Shown here: positions 34,565-43,349 of the stretch, piece after piece
Numbering within the stretch: position 1 is the first letter of the stretch
How the letters are laid out: each line of letters begins with the position of its first letter
Origin: Pandoraea pulmonicola
Lineage (GTDB): Bacteria; Pseudomonadota; Gammaproteobacteria; Burkholderiales; Burkholderiaceae
Reading direction: 5' to 3'
DNA length: 64,000 nucleotides
Assembly (NCBI RefSeq): GCF_000815105.2
Contig: NZ_CP010310.2
Coordinates: 1,178,001-1,242,000, forward strand
The notes under the pieces: generated by a model
Seen by the model: the letters and a program-made list of their open reading frames with translations, nothing else
Databases searched by the model: none
What the model was told of the DNA's origin: nothing
Program-made: the position numbers and the translations under genes

Positions 34565-36454
34565 ATGAAGTTCTCAATATCCACGCTCGTCTCTCGGACC
34601 ATCCGTCCATGCGACAACCTTGAAGCCATGGTTCAGCCCAGGTTGACGGACGGACGCGAAGACAAGGTATCCGAAAAAACGCTGGTAAAAGTAGTTTCTT
34701 GTGCCCGAAGGAGCCCCGCGTCCGAGACTCGCGCAGCACTCAGTCCCCTGGGCCAGAGCGATGCTCCCCTTGCAATCCAAATGCCCTCGAGAATCGTTGG
34801 AGAGCGCCGTTGGGTAGACTCTTTGGTCGGTTGTACGCAACCCAAAGCGTCGATGCCATGGCGTTCCAACGTCGCCAGCACCGGGGCTGCTCCGCCGAAA
34901 GGGGGAGTGGGGATCGCCAAGACAGGAGAAAAAAGCTACCCGTATTTTTCCGCCAAACGTGACACTTCAATCAACTGGAATGGTTCGGCTACCATGCGAG
35001 ATCCTAAGTCTACGCCTATTGAGTGTCGCCATTTTGCTCTAGTCTGGGCCGAGAATTTCGAGAGTAGGGGCGGACGCACCGAGTACAAGGACTTTGAAAG
35101 TCCAGAGGCAATTCGTCGGAACATTCCGCCGCTAGTTGAGGATCGTTTCGAGACGCGACTCTTGGGGGCGCACTGCTATTTGGCTGAAAATGACGGATGG
35201 GGAGAAGTGCTTGCCAGGAACATTCGTGAAATGGTCGGCAGTGATCAAAAGCGCCGTAGCCTCCTTGTTCTGACAACCGACCATGCAATGGCGGTAGGTA
35301 TCAAGTTTAAGCACGAAGGCGAGCAACGATATTGTGTTCTCCAGTTTTACGACCCTAACAAGACCGTTACACATCTGCGCGCAAAAATACCATTCGAGAC
35401 AATCGACCGGGAGGGCCTCGGCAAGATTATGGCACTGAGCGCTCAGGACTTTCTGTCTCCTTCCAAGATGGAGGAGTACCGCCTCGGTCACAATGGTCCA
35501 GCATTGTTCGCGGGCGAGCCTGCGGCTAATCCCGCCGATCGACTGCGCCTTAAGCCAGAGGGAGTCCTATCTGCTTCTGCGCTGAATATCCTCTTTCGCG
35601 TAAACCTGGCCAATGAACTACGCGCGGCTGTCACTCAGATTCTTGCGTCAGGTTTGTCTTCGGATCAGTGCTTCGAGCAGCTCCGGGCAGCGAGACATGA
35701 CGGTACTAGCGGACTTTACTCGGCGCTCCAAAACGGATATGTCGATGCTGTGCGCGAATACGTGAAGGTGGTATTGGATTCAAGTTTATTGTCGGCAGAG
35801 CAGAAGTTCAAACTGATGGTTGGCGACGAACCCGATGGGGAGCTCGGTCTACAGTGGGCGTTCGAGAACGGCCATGCGGAGACAATTCGTACGTATGCCA
35901 AGCTTGTCTTGGCTTCTGGTTTATCCCCTGAGCAGAAGGTCGAACTGATGGCGGCCCGTAGACCCGATGGCTGGCCGGGAGTGGTGGGGGCGTTCGATCA
36001 TGGGCGTGCCGATGCCATACGCGCGTACGCGGAGGAGATTTCGGCATCGGACCTATCCGTTGAGTGTCAGTACGCGCTACTCGCGGCAAAAGACCCAGAC
36101 GGAGAGTCTGCTGCCATTCAAGCATTTTTTCGCGGTCATGCTGACGCGGTGCGGGCATATGTTGAATCGGTTTTGGCTTCCAAACTATCCGAACAGCAAC
36201 AATTCGAGCTTCTGATGGCGAAGGATTCCACAGGGGTATCAGGCGCGCATCTGGCGCTCAAGGAAGGTCGTGCGGATGTCGTGAGCGCGTTTACGGAGGT
36301 GATTTCGGCCTCGCATTTGCCTGAGCAATACCGTTCGAGATTGCTTGAAGGGCTGGCGCCTCAGAAGCGTGGCACCTGGTTGCGTGCCTTGCGAAATCGT
36401 CTCGATCAAGTTCAAGTGGGCAACTGGAATTTCTCTACCAAGCCCAAGCGCTGA
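34565..36454 (+). CDS. ShET2/EspL-like cysteine protease effector with five 44-residue repeats
   Basis: This gene encodes 629 residues from ATG 34565; a TTG frame opens 23 codons earlier. After a long N-terminal region (about 1-140, no classical signal peptide) comes a domain with PIECRHFALVWAEN (Cys154), LTTDHAMAVGIKF (His240) and LQFYDPNKTVTHLR (Asp263). The Cys/His/Asp order, the 86- and 23-residue spacings and the FYDPN motif match ShET2-domain proteases such as EspL and OspD3 (EspL C47/H131/D153, from memory). Residues 373-592 are five tandem 44-residue helical repeats with a core GHADAIRAY..., ankyrin-like in spirit. Such proteins are type III effectors; no secretion genes are in the window. 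The lower GC than its neighbours suggests transfer. Confidence 0.7.
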   Translation: MKFSISTLVSRTIRPCDNLEAMVQPRLTDGREDKVSEKTLVKVVSCARRSPASETRAALSPLGQSDAPLAIQMPSRIVGERRWVDSLVGCTQPKASMPWRSNVASTGAAPPKGGVGIAKTGEKSYPYFSAKRDTSINWNGSATMRDPKSTPIECRHFALVWAENFESRGGRTEYKDFESPEAIRRNIPPLVEDRFETRLLGAHCYLAENDGWGEVLARNIREMVGSDQKRRSLLVLTTDHAMAVGIKFKHEGEQRYCVLQFYDPNKTVTHLRAKIPFETIDREGLGKIMALSAQDFLSPSKMEEYRLGHNGPALFAGEPAANPADRLRLKPEGVLSASALNILFRVNLANELRAAVTQILASGLSSDQCFEQLRAARHDGTSGLYSALQNGYVDAVREYVKVVLDSSLLSAEQKFKLMVGDEPDGELGLQWAFENGHAETIRTYAKLVLASGLSPEQKVELMAARRPDGWPGVVGAFDHGRADAIRAYAEEISASDLSVECQYALLAAKDPDGESAAIQAFFRGHADAVRAYVESVLASKLSEQQQFELLMAKDSTGVSGAHLALKEGRADVVSAFTEVISASHLPEQYRSRLLEGLAPQKRGTWLRALRNRLDQVQVGNWNFSTKPKR

Positions 36455-36640
36455 ACAAAAGTGGCCTGCCGTGTCCGTCAAGTCCCTGCTTGGGACTGGA
36501 GGCGGCGCCGGGCGGTTGCTCCGCCGGCACCTGCGCCGAAGGACCGGAGGAGTCAAAGCGCAAAGCCCGCGAGGCGCTTTGCAAAGGCGGCCGCCCCGCC
36601 GAGGGCAGGATGAGGGTCCCAACCACGATGGAGGCCCATC

Positions 36641-37084
36641 ATGATCTCTGTACAAGGCATGCCGGACAATGCAGCAGGCACGGCGTTCGACGCGGTGCGC
36701 GATCCCGTCCGCCCGCCCGGGGCGCTGGTGCCGAACAACGACACGTTCCGGAATCGCATCGTCGACGCCGTGTTCATCGAACAATGGCGCGCCGCCGTGA
36801 AAGCCGGCGACGCGTCCGCGCAATGGGCACGCTTCGTCGACGATCTGCACGGCACCGTTTTCAGAGGCGCCCGAAAGCAACAGGTGCTGGACGCGCTTGC
36901 CGCAAGCGTCGACCTGTTGCCGGTGGACTGCCAGGTCGATGCCATTGCGCGTCTGCTCGAAGGCGGCGTCGAAGGCGAAGCCGCGGTCCGGGAGTTTGTC
37001 GATGTGCGGGTGCTTGGGCCACTGCCGCGATCAGGGCTGTGCCGTCTCTACGAACTCTTCCGCAAGCACGACATCGACGTCTGA
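36641..37084 (+). CDS. Hypothetical protein
   Basis: This gene encodes 147 residues with a clear GGAGG six bases before the ATG. It is soluble with no signal peptide: FRNRIVDAVFIEQWRAAVKAGD, a run of Ala/Leu helices and a C-terminal LCRLYELFRKHDIDV. It is helical, rich in Arg, Asp and Val, and of ordinary genome GC. It follows the ShET2-like gene by 186 bases on the same strand. A link as chaperone or second effector is possible but unsupported. I do not recognise the family. Confidence 0.6.
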   Translation: MISVQGMPDNAAGTAFDAVRDPVRPPGALVPNNDTFRNRIVDAVFIEQWRAAVKAGDASAQWARFVDDLHGTVFRGARKQQVLDALAASVDLLPVDCQVDAIARLLEGGVEGEAAVREFVDVRVLGPLPRSGLCRLYELFRKHDIDV

Positions 37085-37168
37085 GGACGCCACGCCCACC
37101 GTTCCGGCACGATCGGCGACGAATGGCCTGCCGTAAAGTGTGGCGACGGTGCGGGATGTGCCGCAAGT

Positions 37169-37450
37169 TCAGGCTTGCGGCACGTCCGGCTTCTTGTCTT
37201 CCCGCGACGTCTGCGCCACCGGGCCCGGCAGGCCGGTAATCTTCGGCACGCACTCGCGATGGAACCACACGAGATTCACCGGCTCGCCCGCGAGCATGCG
37301 CTTGACCGGCGGCACCACCTGTTCGCCGATCAGCATGCCGAGCAGGCCGATGAGCGCGACGGCCGGCGGCGCCGGCGAACGCACGCCGAGCCCGCCATAG
37401 ATGATGCCGACGAGAATGCCGACACCGAGAGAAACGAGATAGAGCTTCAT
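37169..37450 (-). CDS. XapX domain-containing small membrane protein
   Basis: This gene encodes 93 residues with two hydrophobic helices: LVSLGVGILVGIIYGGLGV and PAVALIGLLGMLIGEQVVP. The GVRSPAPPAVALIGLLGMLIGEQ core is the XapX (DUF1427) signature. A conserved C-terminal FHRECVPKITG stretch follows. Its ATG overlaps the end of the upstream DoxX-like gene, so it belongs to the same leftward operon. Function of the family is not established; it often accompanies amidohydrolase or isochorismatase genes. Confidence 0.8.
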   Translation of the reverse strand: MKLYLVSLGVGILVGIIYGGLGVRSPAPPAVALIGLLGMLIGEQVVPPVKRMLAGEPVNLVWFHRECVPKITGLPGPVAQTSREDKKPDVPQA

Positions 37451-37887
37451 GAAGGTCTCCGCGATGCGCGCGAAACGAGGTCATACCAGGCGACGGCGAT
37501 GAAGCCGCCCACGAGCCCCAGATGCTCGAAAAATCCGTTGGCCATCATGACTCGCTCACCGGGCGGCGCGGCCCAGAACCGGTTCGCCATGAAGGAGGCG
37601 GCCAGCGTGAAAGCCGCCAGTGCCAGTGCGCCGAGCCATCGCCAGCGCCCCGTGAGAATCAGCAGCGACGCACCCAGCTCCAGCACGATGACCGCCGTCG
37701 CGAACGGCGCCGCAGGCGCGAGGCCGAAGTGCCGCATCTCGGCGGTTGCCGCCGCAAAGTCCAGCGCCTTGTCGATGCCGCCCTGCAAATACGCGCTGCA
37801 CAGCAACAGCAGCGCCAACCAATACACCCAGCCCGGCAGCGCAAGGCCCTCGCGGGCCGCGCGGGACGGCGGCAAGACCGTAGCCAT
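37447..37887 (-). CDS. DoxX family membrane protein
   Basis: This gene encodes 146 residues from ATG 37887, preceded by AGGGGG. It has four membrane helices, with YLQGGIDKALDFAAA after the first, VLELGASLLILTGRWRWLGALALAAFTLAASF in the middle and an HLGLVGGFIAVAW end. This is the DoxX layout, linked to thiosulfate:quinone oxidoreductase subunits and to many uncharacterised redox or detoxification operons. It is third in the operon that begins with the isochorismatase-like gene at 40494. Confidence 0.8.
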   Translation of the reverse strand: MATVLPPSRAAREGLALPGWVYWLALLLLCSAYLQGGIDKALDFAAATAEMRHFGLAPAAPFATAVIVLELGASLLILTGRWRWLGALALAAFTLAASFMANRFWAAPPGERVMMANGFFEHLGLVGGFIAVAWYDLVSRASRRPS

Positions 37888-37934
37888 GACACACCCCCTG
37901 CGACGCAATCGCTCTCAACAACGCTAAAAAGTGC

Positions 37935-39794
37935 TCAAAACGCCCAGCACGAACAGCCGAGCGCCCCCCAGAAACCGCTTTCGTCCGACGCCGGAACGCC
38001 TGCCGACCACGCCTTCGCATGCGCATGGCCATGCACGCCGCACGACGTCGCGCAGGCGCAGCTCACGCTGACGTTAAGGACCTGCGGCTGGCGCGGCTTG
38101 TAACCGACGCCATGGCGCGCTGGCGACCAGTCCGGCATCGCTGGCGGTATCTCGGGCGCGTACTTGCCGAAGTCGCCGTCGCCGTAGACGACCTTGCCGC
38201 CAAGCAGGGTGAGCACCGACGTGATGTCCTGGATCTCGTCTTCCGGCACGCTGAAATAGTCGTCCGAGAGCACCGCGAGATCGGCGAGCTGTCCGACCTT
38301 GATCTGTCCCTTCTTGCCGACCTCCGACGAGAACCACGTATTCGCTTCGGTCCACAGTCGCAGCGCGTCGTCGCGATCGAGCAGGTTGCCCGGCGCATAC
38401 ATGCGCAGCCCGCCCACGGTCTTGCCGGTCACCAGCCAATAGAGCGACACCCACGGGTTGTACGAGGCGACGCGCGTCGCATCCGTGCCCGCGCCGACCT
38501 TCACGCCGCGCTCGAGCATGCGGCGAATCGGCGGCGTCGCTTCGGCCGCACGCGTTCCGTAGCGCTCGACGAAGTACTCGCCCTGGTACGCCATGCGGTG
38601 CTGAACCGCAATGCCGCCGCCCAGCGCCGCGATGCGGTCGATGTTGCGATCGCTGATCGTCTCGGCGTGATCGAAGAACCAGTGCAGGCCCTCGAATGGC
38701 ACGTCCTTCGCGACCTTCTCGTACACGTCGAGCGCGCGCGAGATGGTTTCGTCATAGGTGGCATGCAGACGCCACGGCCAGAGGTTCTCCGCGAGCAGTC
38801 GCACGACCGGTTCGAGATCGCCCTCCATCGATGGCGGCATTTCGGGACGCTCGACGCGGAAGTCCTCGAAATCCGCCGCCGTGTACACCAGCATTTCGCC
38901 CGCGCCGTTGTGACGATAGAGATCGTCGCCCTGGCCGGGGCTGACCTGCTTGACCCACTGGCTGAAGTCGGCGAGTTCGGCCTTGGGTTTCTGGGTGAAT
39001 AGGTTGTACGCGAGCCGCACCGTGAGCTGGCCCTCGCGGTGCAGCGCCTCGATGATGTCGTAGTCCTCGGGGTAGTTCTGAAAGCCGCCACCCGCGTCGA
39101 TCACGCCCGTGACGCCCAGCCGGTTGACCTCGCGCATGAAGTGGCGCGTGGAGTTCTTCTGATACTCCGGGGGCAGCTTCGGCCCTTTGGCGAGCGTGGC
39201 GTAGAGAATGGTCGCATTCGGCTTGGCGAGCAGCAGCCCGGTCGGATTGCCGGCGCCGTCGCGCACGATCTCGCCGCCCGGCGGGTTCGGCGTGTCCTTG
39301 CCGTAACCCACGGCGCGCAACGCCGCACCGTTGAGGATGGCGCGGTCGTACAGATGCAGAATGAATACCGGCGTATCGGGCGCCACCGCGTTCAGTTCGT
39401 CGATGGTCGGCAGGCGCTTCTCGGCGAACTGATGTTCGGTGAAACCGCCCACCACGCGAACCCACTGCGGCGCCGGCGTGCGTGCGACCTGGTCCTTCAA
39501 CATGCGCATGGCGTCGGCGAGCGAGCGAACGCCGTCCCAACGCAGTTCCATGTTGTAGTTCAGGCCGCCCCGGATGATGTGCATGTGACTGTCGATCAGT
39601 CCGGGGATCACGCGCCGGCCCTGCAGGTCGATGACCTGCGTCCGGTTGTCGGCCAGACGCATCACGTCGTCGCGCGTGCCTACGGCGGAGAACTTCCCGT
39701 CGGTGAGTGCGACTGCGTCCGCCTGCGGATTGGCGCGGTCGAGCGTGGCGAACTTGCCGTTGACCAGAATGAGATCGGGCGTGGGGGCGGTCAT
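37935..39794 (-). CDS. Amidohydrolase family protein (YtcJ-like) with a Cys/His-rich tail
   Basis: This gene encodes 619 residues from ATG 39794 with AGGAGG six bases upstream. The N-terminal DLILVNGKFATLDRANPQADAVALTDGK beta domain leads into VIPGLIDSHMHI, with the first metal-binding HxH. Later elements are GLHWFFDHAETIS, AVQHRMAYQGEYF and the GAGTDATRVASYNPW Asp region, ending in the composite domain VGQLADLAVLSDDYF. The final residues add VSVSCACATSCGVHGHAHAK, unusual for the family and maybe a metal-binding extension. The substrate is unknown; relatives hydrolyse N-substituted or cyclic amides. The gene starts 14 bases after the isochorismatase-like gene. Confidence 0.8.
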   Translation of the reverse strand: MTAPTPDLILVNGKFATLDRANPQADAVALTDGKFSAVGTRDDVMRLADNRTQVIDLQGRRVIPGLIDSHMHIIRGGLNYNMELRWDGVRSLADAMRMLKDQVARTPAPQWVRVVGGFTEHQFAEKRLPTIDELNAVAPDTPVFILHLYDRAILNGAALRAVGYGKDTPNPPGGEIVRDGAGNPTGLLLAKPNATILYATLAKGPKLPPEYQKNSTRHFMREVNRLGVTGVIDAGGGFQNYPEDYDIIEALHREGQLTVRLAYNLFTQKPKAELADFSQWVKQVSPGQGDDLYRHNGAGEMLVYTAADFEDFRVERPEMPPSMEGDLEPVVRLLAENLWPWRLHATYDETISRALDVYEKVAKDVPFEGLHWFFDHAETISDRNIDRIAALGGGIAVQHRMAYQGEYFVERYGTRAAEATPPIRRMLERGVKVGAGTDATRVASYNPWVSLYWLVTGKTVGGLRMYAPGNLLDRDDALRLWTEANTWFSSEVGKKGQIKVGQLADLAVLSDDYFSVPEDEIQDITSVLTLLGGKVVYGDGDFGKYAPEIPPAMPDWSPARHGVGYKPRQPQVLNVSVSCACATSCGVHGHAHAKAWSAGVPASDESGFWGALGCSCWAF

Positions 39795-39807
39795 GAGGAA
39801 CCTCCTG

Positions 39808-40494
39808 TCAGCGGGCCGGGACGGCAGGCAGCGCTTCGTGCGGCGTGGCCGTGCGCTGCGTCGCCTTGTGAACCATGGTGTAAGCGTAATCCACGCCCAT
39901 GCCATACGCGCCCGAGTGTTCCTTGACGAGCTTCATCACGGCGTCATACGTGTCGCGATGCGCCCAGTCGCGCTGCCATTCGAGCAACACCTGCTGCCAG
40001 GTGACGGGGACCACGCCCGCCTGGATCATGCGCTGCATGGCGTAGTCGTGCGCTTCCTTCGAGGTGCCGCCCGAGGCGTCGGCCACCATGTAGATCTCGT
40101 AGCCGCCCTCGAGCATGGCGCACAGGGCGAAGGTGGTGTTGCAGACTTCCGTCCACAGGCCCGAGACGATCACCTTCTTGCGGCCATTGGCGGCCAGCGC
40201 GTCGCGGACTTTCTGGTCGTCCCACGAGTTCATCGACGTGCGCTCGAGCAGCTTCTGGTCGGGGAAGACGTCGAGCAGCTCGGGATACGTGAAACCCGAA
40301 AACGATTCGGTTTCCACCGTCGTGATCGTCGTCGGGATATTGAAAATGCGTGCGGCCTTGGCGAGCCCCACGGTATTGTTCTTGAGCACCTGCCGATCGA
40401 TCGACTGCACGCCGAATGCCATCTGCGGTTGATGGTCGATAAAGATGAGCTGGCTGTTCTGGGGGGTGAGGACTTCAAGCTTGGGCTGGGACAT
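39808..40494 (-). CDS. Isochorismatase family hydrolase (YcaC-like)
   Basis: This gene encodes 228 residues from ATG 40494 with GGAG nearby upstream. The catalytic triad can be placed: Asp in LIFIDHQPQMAFGV, a Lys in the KVIVSGLWTEVC region, and the nucleophile Cys in TEVCN. The rest (SMNSWDDQKVRDAL, VADASGGTSKEAHDYAMQRM) is typical of YcaC-like octameric hydrolases. It is the first gene of a leftward operon with the amidohydrolase, DoxX and XapX genes, and stands divergent from a response regulator gene with a 244-base gap. Confidence 0.85.
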   Translation of the reverse strand: MSQPKLEVLTPQNSQLIFIDHQPQMAFGVQSIDRQVLKNNTVGLAKAARIFNIPTTITTVETESFSGFTYPELLDVFPDQKLLERTSMNSWDDQKVRDALAANGRKKVIVSGLWTEVCNTTFALCAMLEGGYEIYMVADASGGTSKEAHDYAMQRMIQAGVVPVTWQQVLLEWQRDWAHRDTYDAVMKLVKEHSGAYGMGVDYAYTMVHKATQRTATPHEALPAVPAR

Positions 40495-40738
40495 GAGAGG
40501 CTCCGGATGAGGATCTGATACAGGTCGCAGGGGCACCGCAGCGACCATCTAGAAGCGTAGGCGGTTCAATCTCCGGCGGCCATCGTCTCTTCGTATTACC
40601 TCCCGCAAACCCTTGCCTGGCGGGGGCTGGCACGAAATTGCCGGGAGAAATGCGGCGCACGTTCGTGCTTTTTTGTCATATCGAACGCCACACGGCTGAC
40701 GTATACTCGGCTCACCGATCACCTTACCGCCAACCTGC

Positions 40739-41419
40739 ATGAACGGGCTTCCGGACAGCGACACCGCGACGGTCTACGTCGTCGACAGCGACCCCGCCGA
40801 CAACGACGCCCTTTGCCGGCAAATCCGGGGGGCGGGATGGCGCGCGCTTGGCTTCGCCTGCGGCGCCGACTTTCTCGCCGGCGAACGTGCGCCCGGTCCG
40901 GCCTGCCTCGTCCTGGACGCCGATTCGGGTACGCCCGACGCCGGCTTGGCGCTGCAGGAGACCCTGGCGGTGCGCCGGGACCCCATTCCCGTGGTTTTCA
41001 TCTCCGATCGACCCGACGTGCAAACGAGCGTGCGCGGCATGAAAGCCGGCGCGGTGGATTTCCTGGCCCGGCCGTTCGAGACCGGTGTTCTGCTCGCGGC
41101 CGTCGGGGCGGCGCTCGCCTGCGACCGTCAGCGGATCGCGCGCGAAAAGGCGAACACCAGCGTTGCCGATCGCGCCCAGCGGCTCTCGCAGCGCGAGCGC
41201 GAAGTCATGGCGCTCGTCGCGGCGGGGCGCATGAACAAGCACATTGCCGACGAACTCGGCATCAGCGAAGTCACCGTCAAGATCCACCGCGGCAACGCCA
41301 TGCGCAAGATGGAAGCGCGCTCGTTCGCCGATCTGGTCATCATGGCACACAAGCTCGGCATGACGTCACCGGCGCTCTATCACGGCGGCATCGGCCGTAA
41401 CAAGCGCGAAGTGGCGTGA
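40739..41419 (+). CDS. LuxR/FixJ-type response regulator
   Basis: This gene encodes 226 residues. The receiver domain has the acidic pair VVDSDP, the phospho-acceptor Asp in CLVLDADSG, and the conserved Lys region as LARPFE (Arg where Lys-Pro-Phe is usual, which is notable because this Lys is normally invariant). The C-terminal LuxR helix-turn-helix is LSQREREVMALVAAGRMNKHIADELGISEVTVKIHR. No histidine kinase is adjacent. With the altered KPF motif it may act without normal phosphorylation. It is divergent from the isochorismatase operon and probably controls it. Confidence 0.8.
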   Translation: MNGLPDSDTATVYVVDSDPADNDALCRQIRGAGWRALGFACGADFLAGERAPGPACLVLDADSGTPDAGLALQETLAVRRDPIPVVFISDRPDVQTSVRGMKAGAVDFLARPFETGVLLAAVGAALACDRQRIAREKANTSVADRAQRLSQREREVMALVAAGRMNKHIADELGISEVTVKIHRGNAMRKMEARSFADLVIMAHKLGMTSPALYHGGIGRNKREVA

Positions 41420-41559
41420 ATCGTCCCGCGCCTGCCTCCCACCTCCTTTTTTCGAATTTTCGAAGCACGACATCGGATTGACACAAACCTGTCAGCACCG
41501 GATGGCATAGTGCGCGGATGTCGATAGCAATCGCCGCCGCGAGCGGTGTTGGAGGAAAA

Positions 41560-42465
41560 GTGAAAACGATGTGTCGAGAACTCCTGAAGATCGGAGTGGG
41601 GGTGTGCGTCATGTTGAGCATGGGCGTGGCGTTCGCGCAGGACGAGGTCGTCGCCCGCGCGGGTGATGTGTCGGTGACGTCGACGGAGGCTGCCGGCCTC
41701 TTCCAGTCGCTCAGTCCCGAGAGCCGCGCGCGTCTGAGCGCCGACAGCGCCACGCGCGATCAGCTCGTACGTTCGCTGCTCGCACGCAAGGCGGCGCTCG
41801 CGCAAGCCGAGTCGAAGGGCTGGGACAAGCAACCGCAGGTACAGGCCGCCATCGAGCAGGCGAAGCAGGACATCGTGCTGCAATCGTTCCTCACGTCGAT
41901 GAGCGTGCCGCCGGCCGATTTCCCGTCGGAGGCCGACGTGCTTGCCGTCTACGAGCGCAACCGCCCGGCGTTCATGCAGCCGCGCGCGCTGCATCTGGCG
42001 CAGATCTACATCGCCGTGCCGCAGGACGCCGGCGAGAAGGTCGTGGAGGCCGCCCGCAAGCGCGCTGCCGATCTGGCGAAGCAGGCGCAGGCCAGGCCGG
42101 CAAGCTTTGAAACGCTGGCGAGGAAGTCCTCGGACGACAAGGCGAGCGCCGAGCGCGGCGGCGACGTGGGTTTCGTTCCGGAACCGATGGTGCAGCCGCA
42201 AGTGTTGTCGGCCGCCGCGTCGCTCAAGCCGGGCGAGGTCGCCGGGCCGGTGCGCACCGCCACGGGCTTTCACGTGATTCGGTTGATCGAGGTCCGCGAC
42301 GCGGCCGCGCGCCCGCTCGAGCAGGTCGCCCCGCAGATTCGCGCCTCGCTGCGCGAGCAACGCGCCCGCCAGATCGCACAGGCGTATCTGGATCAGCTCA
42401 TCGCCTCGGGTACCGTTTCCATCGACGAGAAGGCGCTGTCGTCGATGCTGACGAAGACGCAATAA
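41560..42465 (+). CDS. Periplasmic parvulin-type peptidyl-prolyl isomerase
   Basis: This gene encodes about 301 residues if GTG 41560 is used; ATG 41569 is an alternative. GGAGG at 41551-41555 fits GTG better (four-base gap against thirteen). A signal peptide (IGVGVCVMLSMGVAFAQ) precedes a SurA/PrsA-like N-terminal helical domain and a rotamase domain with ALHLAQIYIAV, SDDKASAERGGDVGFV and GPVRTATGFHVIRLIE. It should fold or chaperone outer-membrane or secreted proteins. No partner is adjacent, although an outer-membrane TPS pore gene follows downstream. Confidence 0.8.
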   Translation: MKTMCRELLKIGVGVCVMLSMGVAFAQDEVVARAGDVSVTSTEAAGLFQSLSPESRARLSADSATRDQLVRSLLARKAALAQAESKGWDKQPQVQAAIEQAKQDIVLQSFLTSMSVPPADFPSEADVLAVYERNRPAFMQPRALHLAQIYIAVPQDAGEKVVEAARKRAADLAKQAQARPASFETLARKSSDDKASAERGGDVGFVPEPMVQPQVLSAAASLKPGEVAGPVRTATGFHVIRLIEVRDAAARPLEQVAPQIRASLREQRARQIAQAYLDQLIASGTVSIDEKALSSMLTKTQ

Positions 42466-42468
42466 GCC

Positions 42469-42500
42469 GCTCGAGTCGCTCAAGTCGCTCAAGTCGATCA
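42469..42500. repeat. Short tandem repeat behind the parvulin gene
   Basis: A nine-base unit TCGCTCAAG and close variants occurs about three times in a row directly after the parvulin stop. No stable terminator hairpin is evident; the repeat is probably simple replication slippage. Confidence 0.4.
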
Positions 42501-42647
42501 GGCAGCCCAAGCCGCTTCGACTCCCGCGCGTTGGCAGGTCGCCGCCCGGTCGGTGCGGCGACCGCCTCGTGCATTGCGCGGTGCGCGGGACGTTGCCGAC
42601 GGCGCTGCGTGGCCGTCGGGTAATCCGGCAGTCAGGCAGTCCGCGGA

Positions 42648-43076
42648 TCAGCGTCCCGGAATGAGAGGCGCCGGCGGTGGCGTCGCGGGACGCTGCGGCG
42701 TGGCCGAATTCCCGAAGTTGTTTCCCATTCGCTGAGACGTCGCGCTCCAGTTGAACTGGCCGCCGATCTGGTTGCTCGGTCGGTTCGCGATGTCCTCGGA
42801 TTCCAGGCCCGGTGCGCGTCCGCCCGCGAGTGGGGCGGATGCCGGCTGCAGCTGATTCGTCAGACAGTCGTACGACGGCGAGCGCTGGCCGTTCACTTCG
42901 ACGTCGACACATCCGGCCCGCGACGCGTTCGCACGCGCGCCGCCGACTTGCGGTGCGGCGTCGGCCGCCATGGCCGCGTGGGCGAACGTGCCGAGCACCA
43001 GCGCGATGGCGCCGGCGAGCGCGGCGTGTCTTGCGCTTCCGTATCCCCGATCTCCCCGCGTGCTGTGTATTTGCAT
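42648..43076 (-). CDS. Small secreted protein with paired cysteines
   Basis: This gene encodes 142 residues from ATG 43076, with GGGGAG seven bases upstream; longer frames exist but lack that site. A signal peptide (AALAGAIALVLGTFAHAAMAADA) is followed by GCVDVEVNGQRSPSYDC, whose two Cys could form a disulfide, then a Pro-rich end (PATPPPAPLIPGR). Small proteins with this CVDV-NG-YDC pattern occur next to two-partner-secretion genes in Burkholderiales, as I remember it. It is divergent from the TPS pore gene at 43350 and may accompany an exoprotein. Confidence 0.65.
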   Translation of the reverse strand: MQIHSTRGDRGYGSARHAALAGAIALVLGTFAHAAMAADAAPQVGGARANASRAGCVDVEVNGQRSPSYDCLTNQLQPASAPLAGGRAPGLESEDIANRPSNQIGGQFNWSATSQRMGNNFGNSATPQRPATPPPAPLIPGR

Positions 43077-43349
43077 GGCAAGTCTCCCCGTCGAAAGTAT
43101 CAGGTCGTCCATCAGGACTCCGATCAGACAAGCATACGTCAGTCCGCGCGTTTTTCGAGAAAGATGAATTTCTCGTGACAAACGTCAGTCCTGCCCGGGC
43201 TGCCACGTCTAGGTATCCGTATTCGTGAGAAATGTCGACACGGATTGCGTGCGGCGCGGCGATGCCACCAGTTGACGGGCACTTCGCTGGCCACCGGGGG
43301 CACTGCATCGGGCAGGGCCGCGTCGACCTAACAAGTCAGAGTCTTCTAT

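Noticed and set aside
42469..42500. A possible CRISPR array or attachment site at the short tandem repeat
   Set aside because: Only about three imperfect nine-base units, no spacers, no integrase or cas genes. It is a simple repeat.
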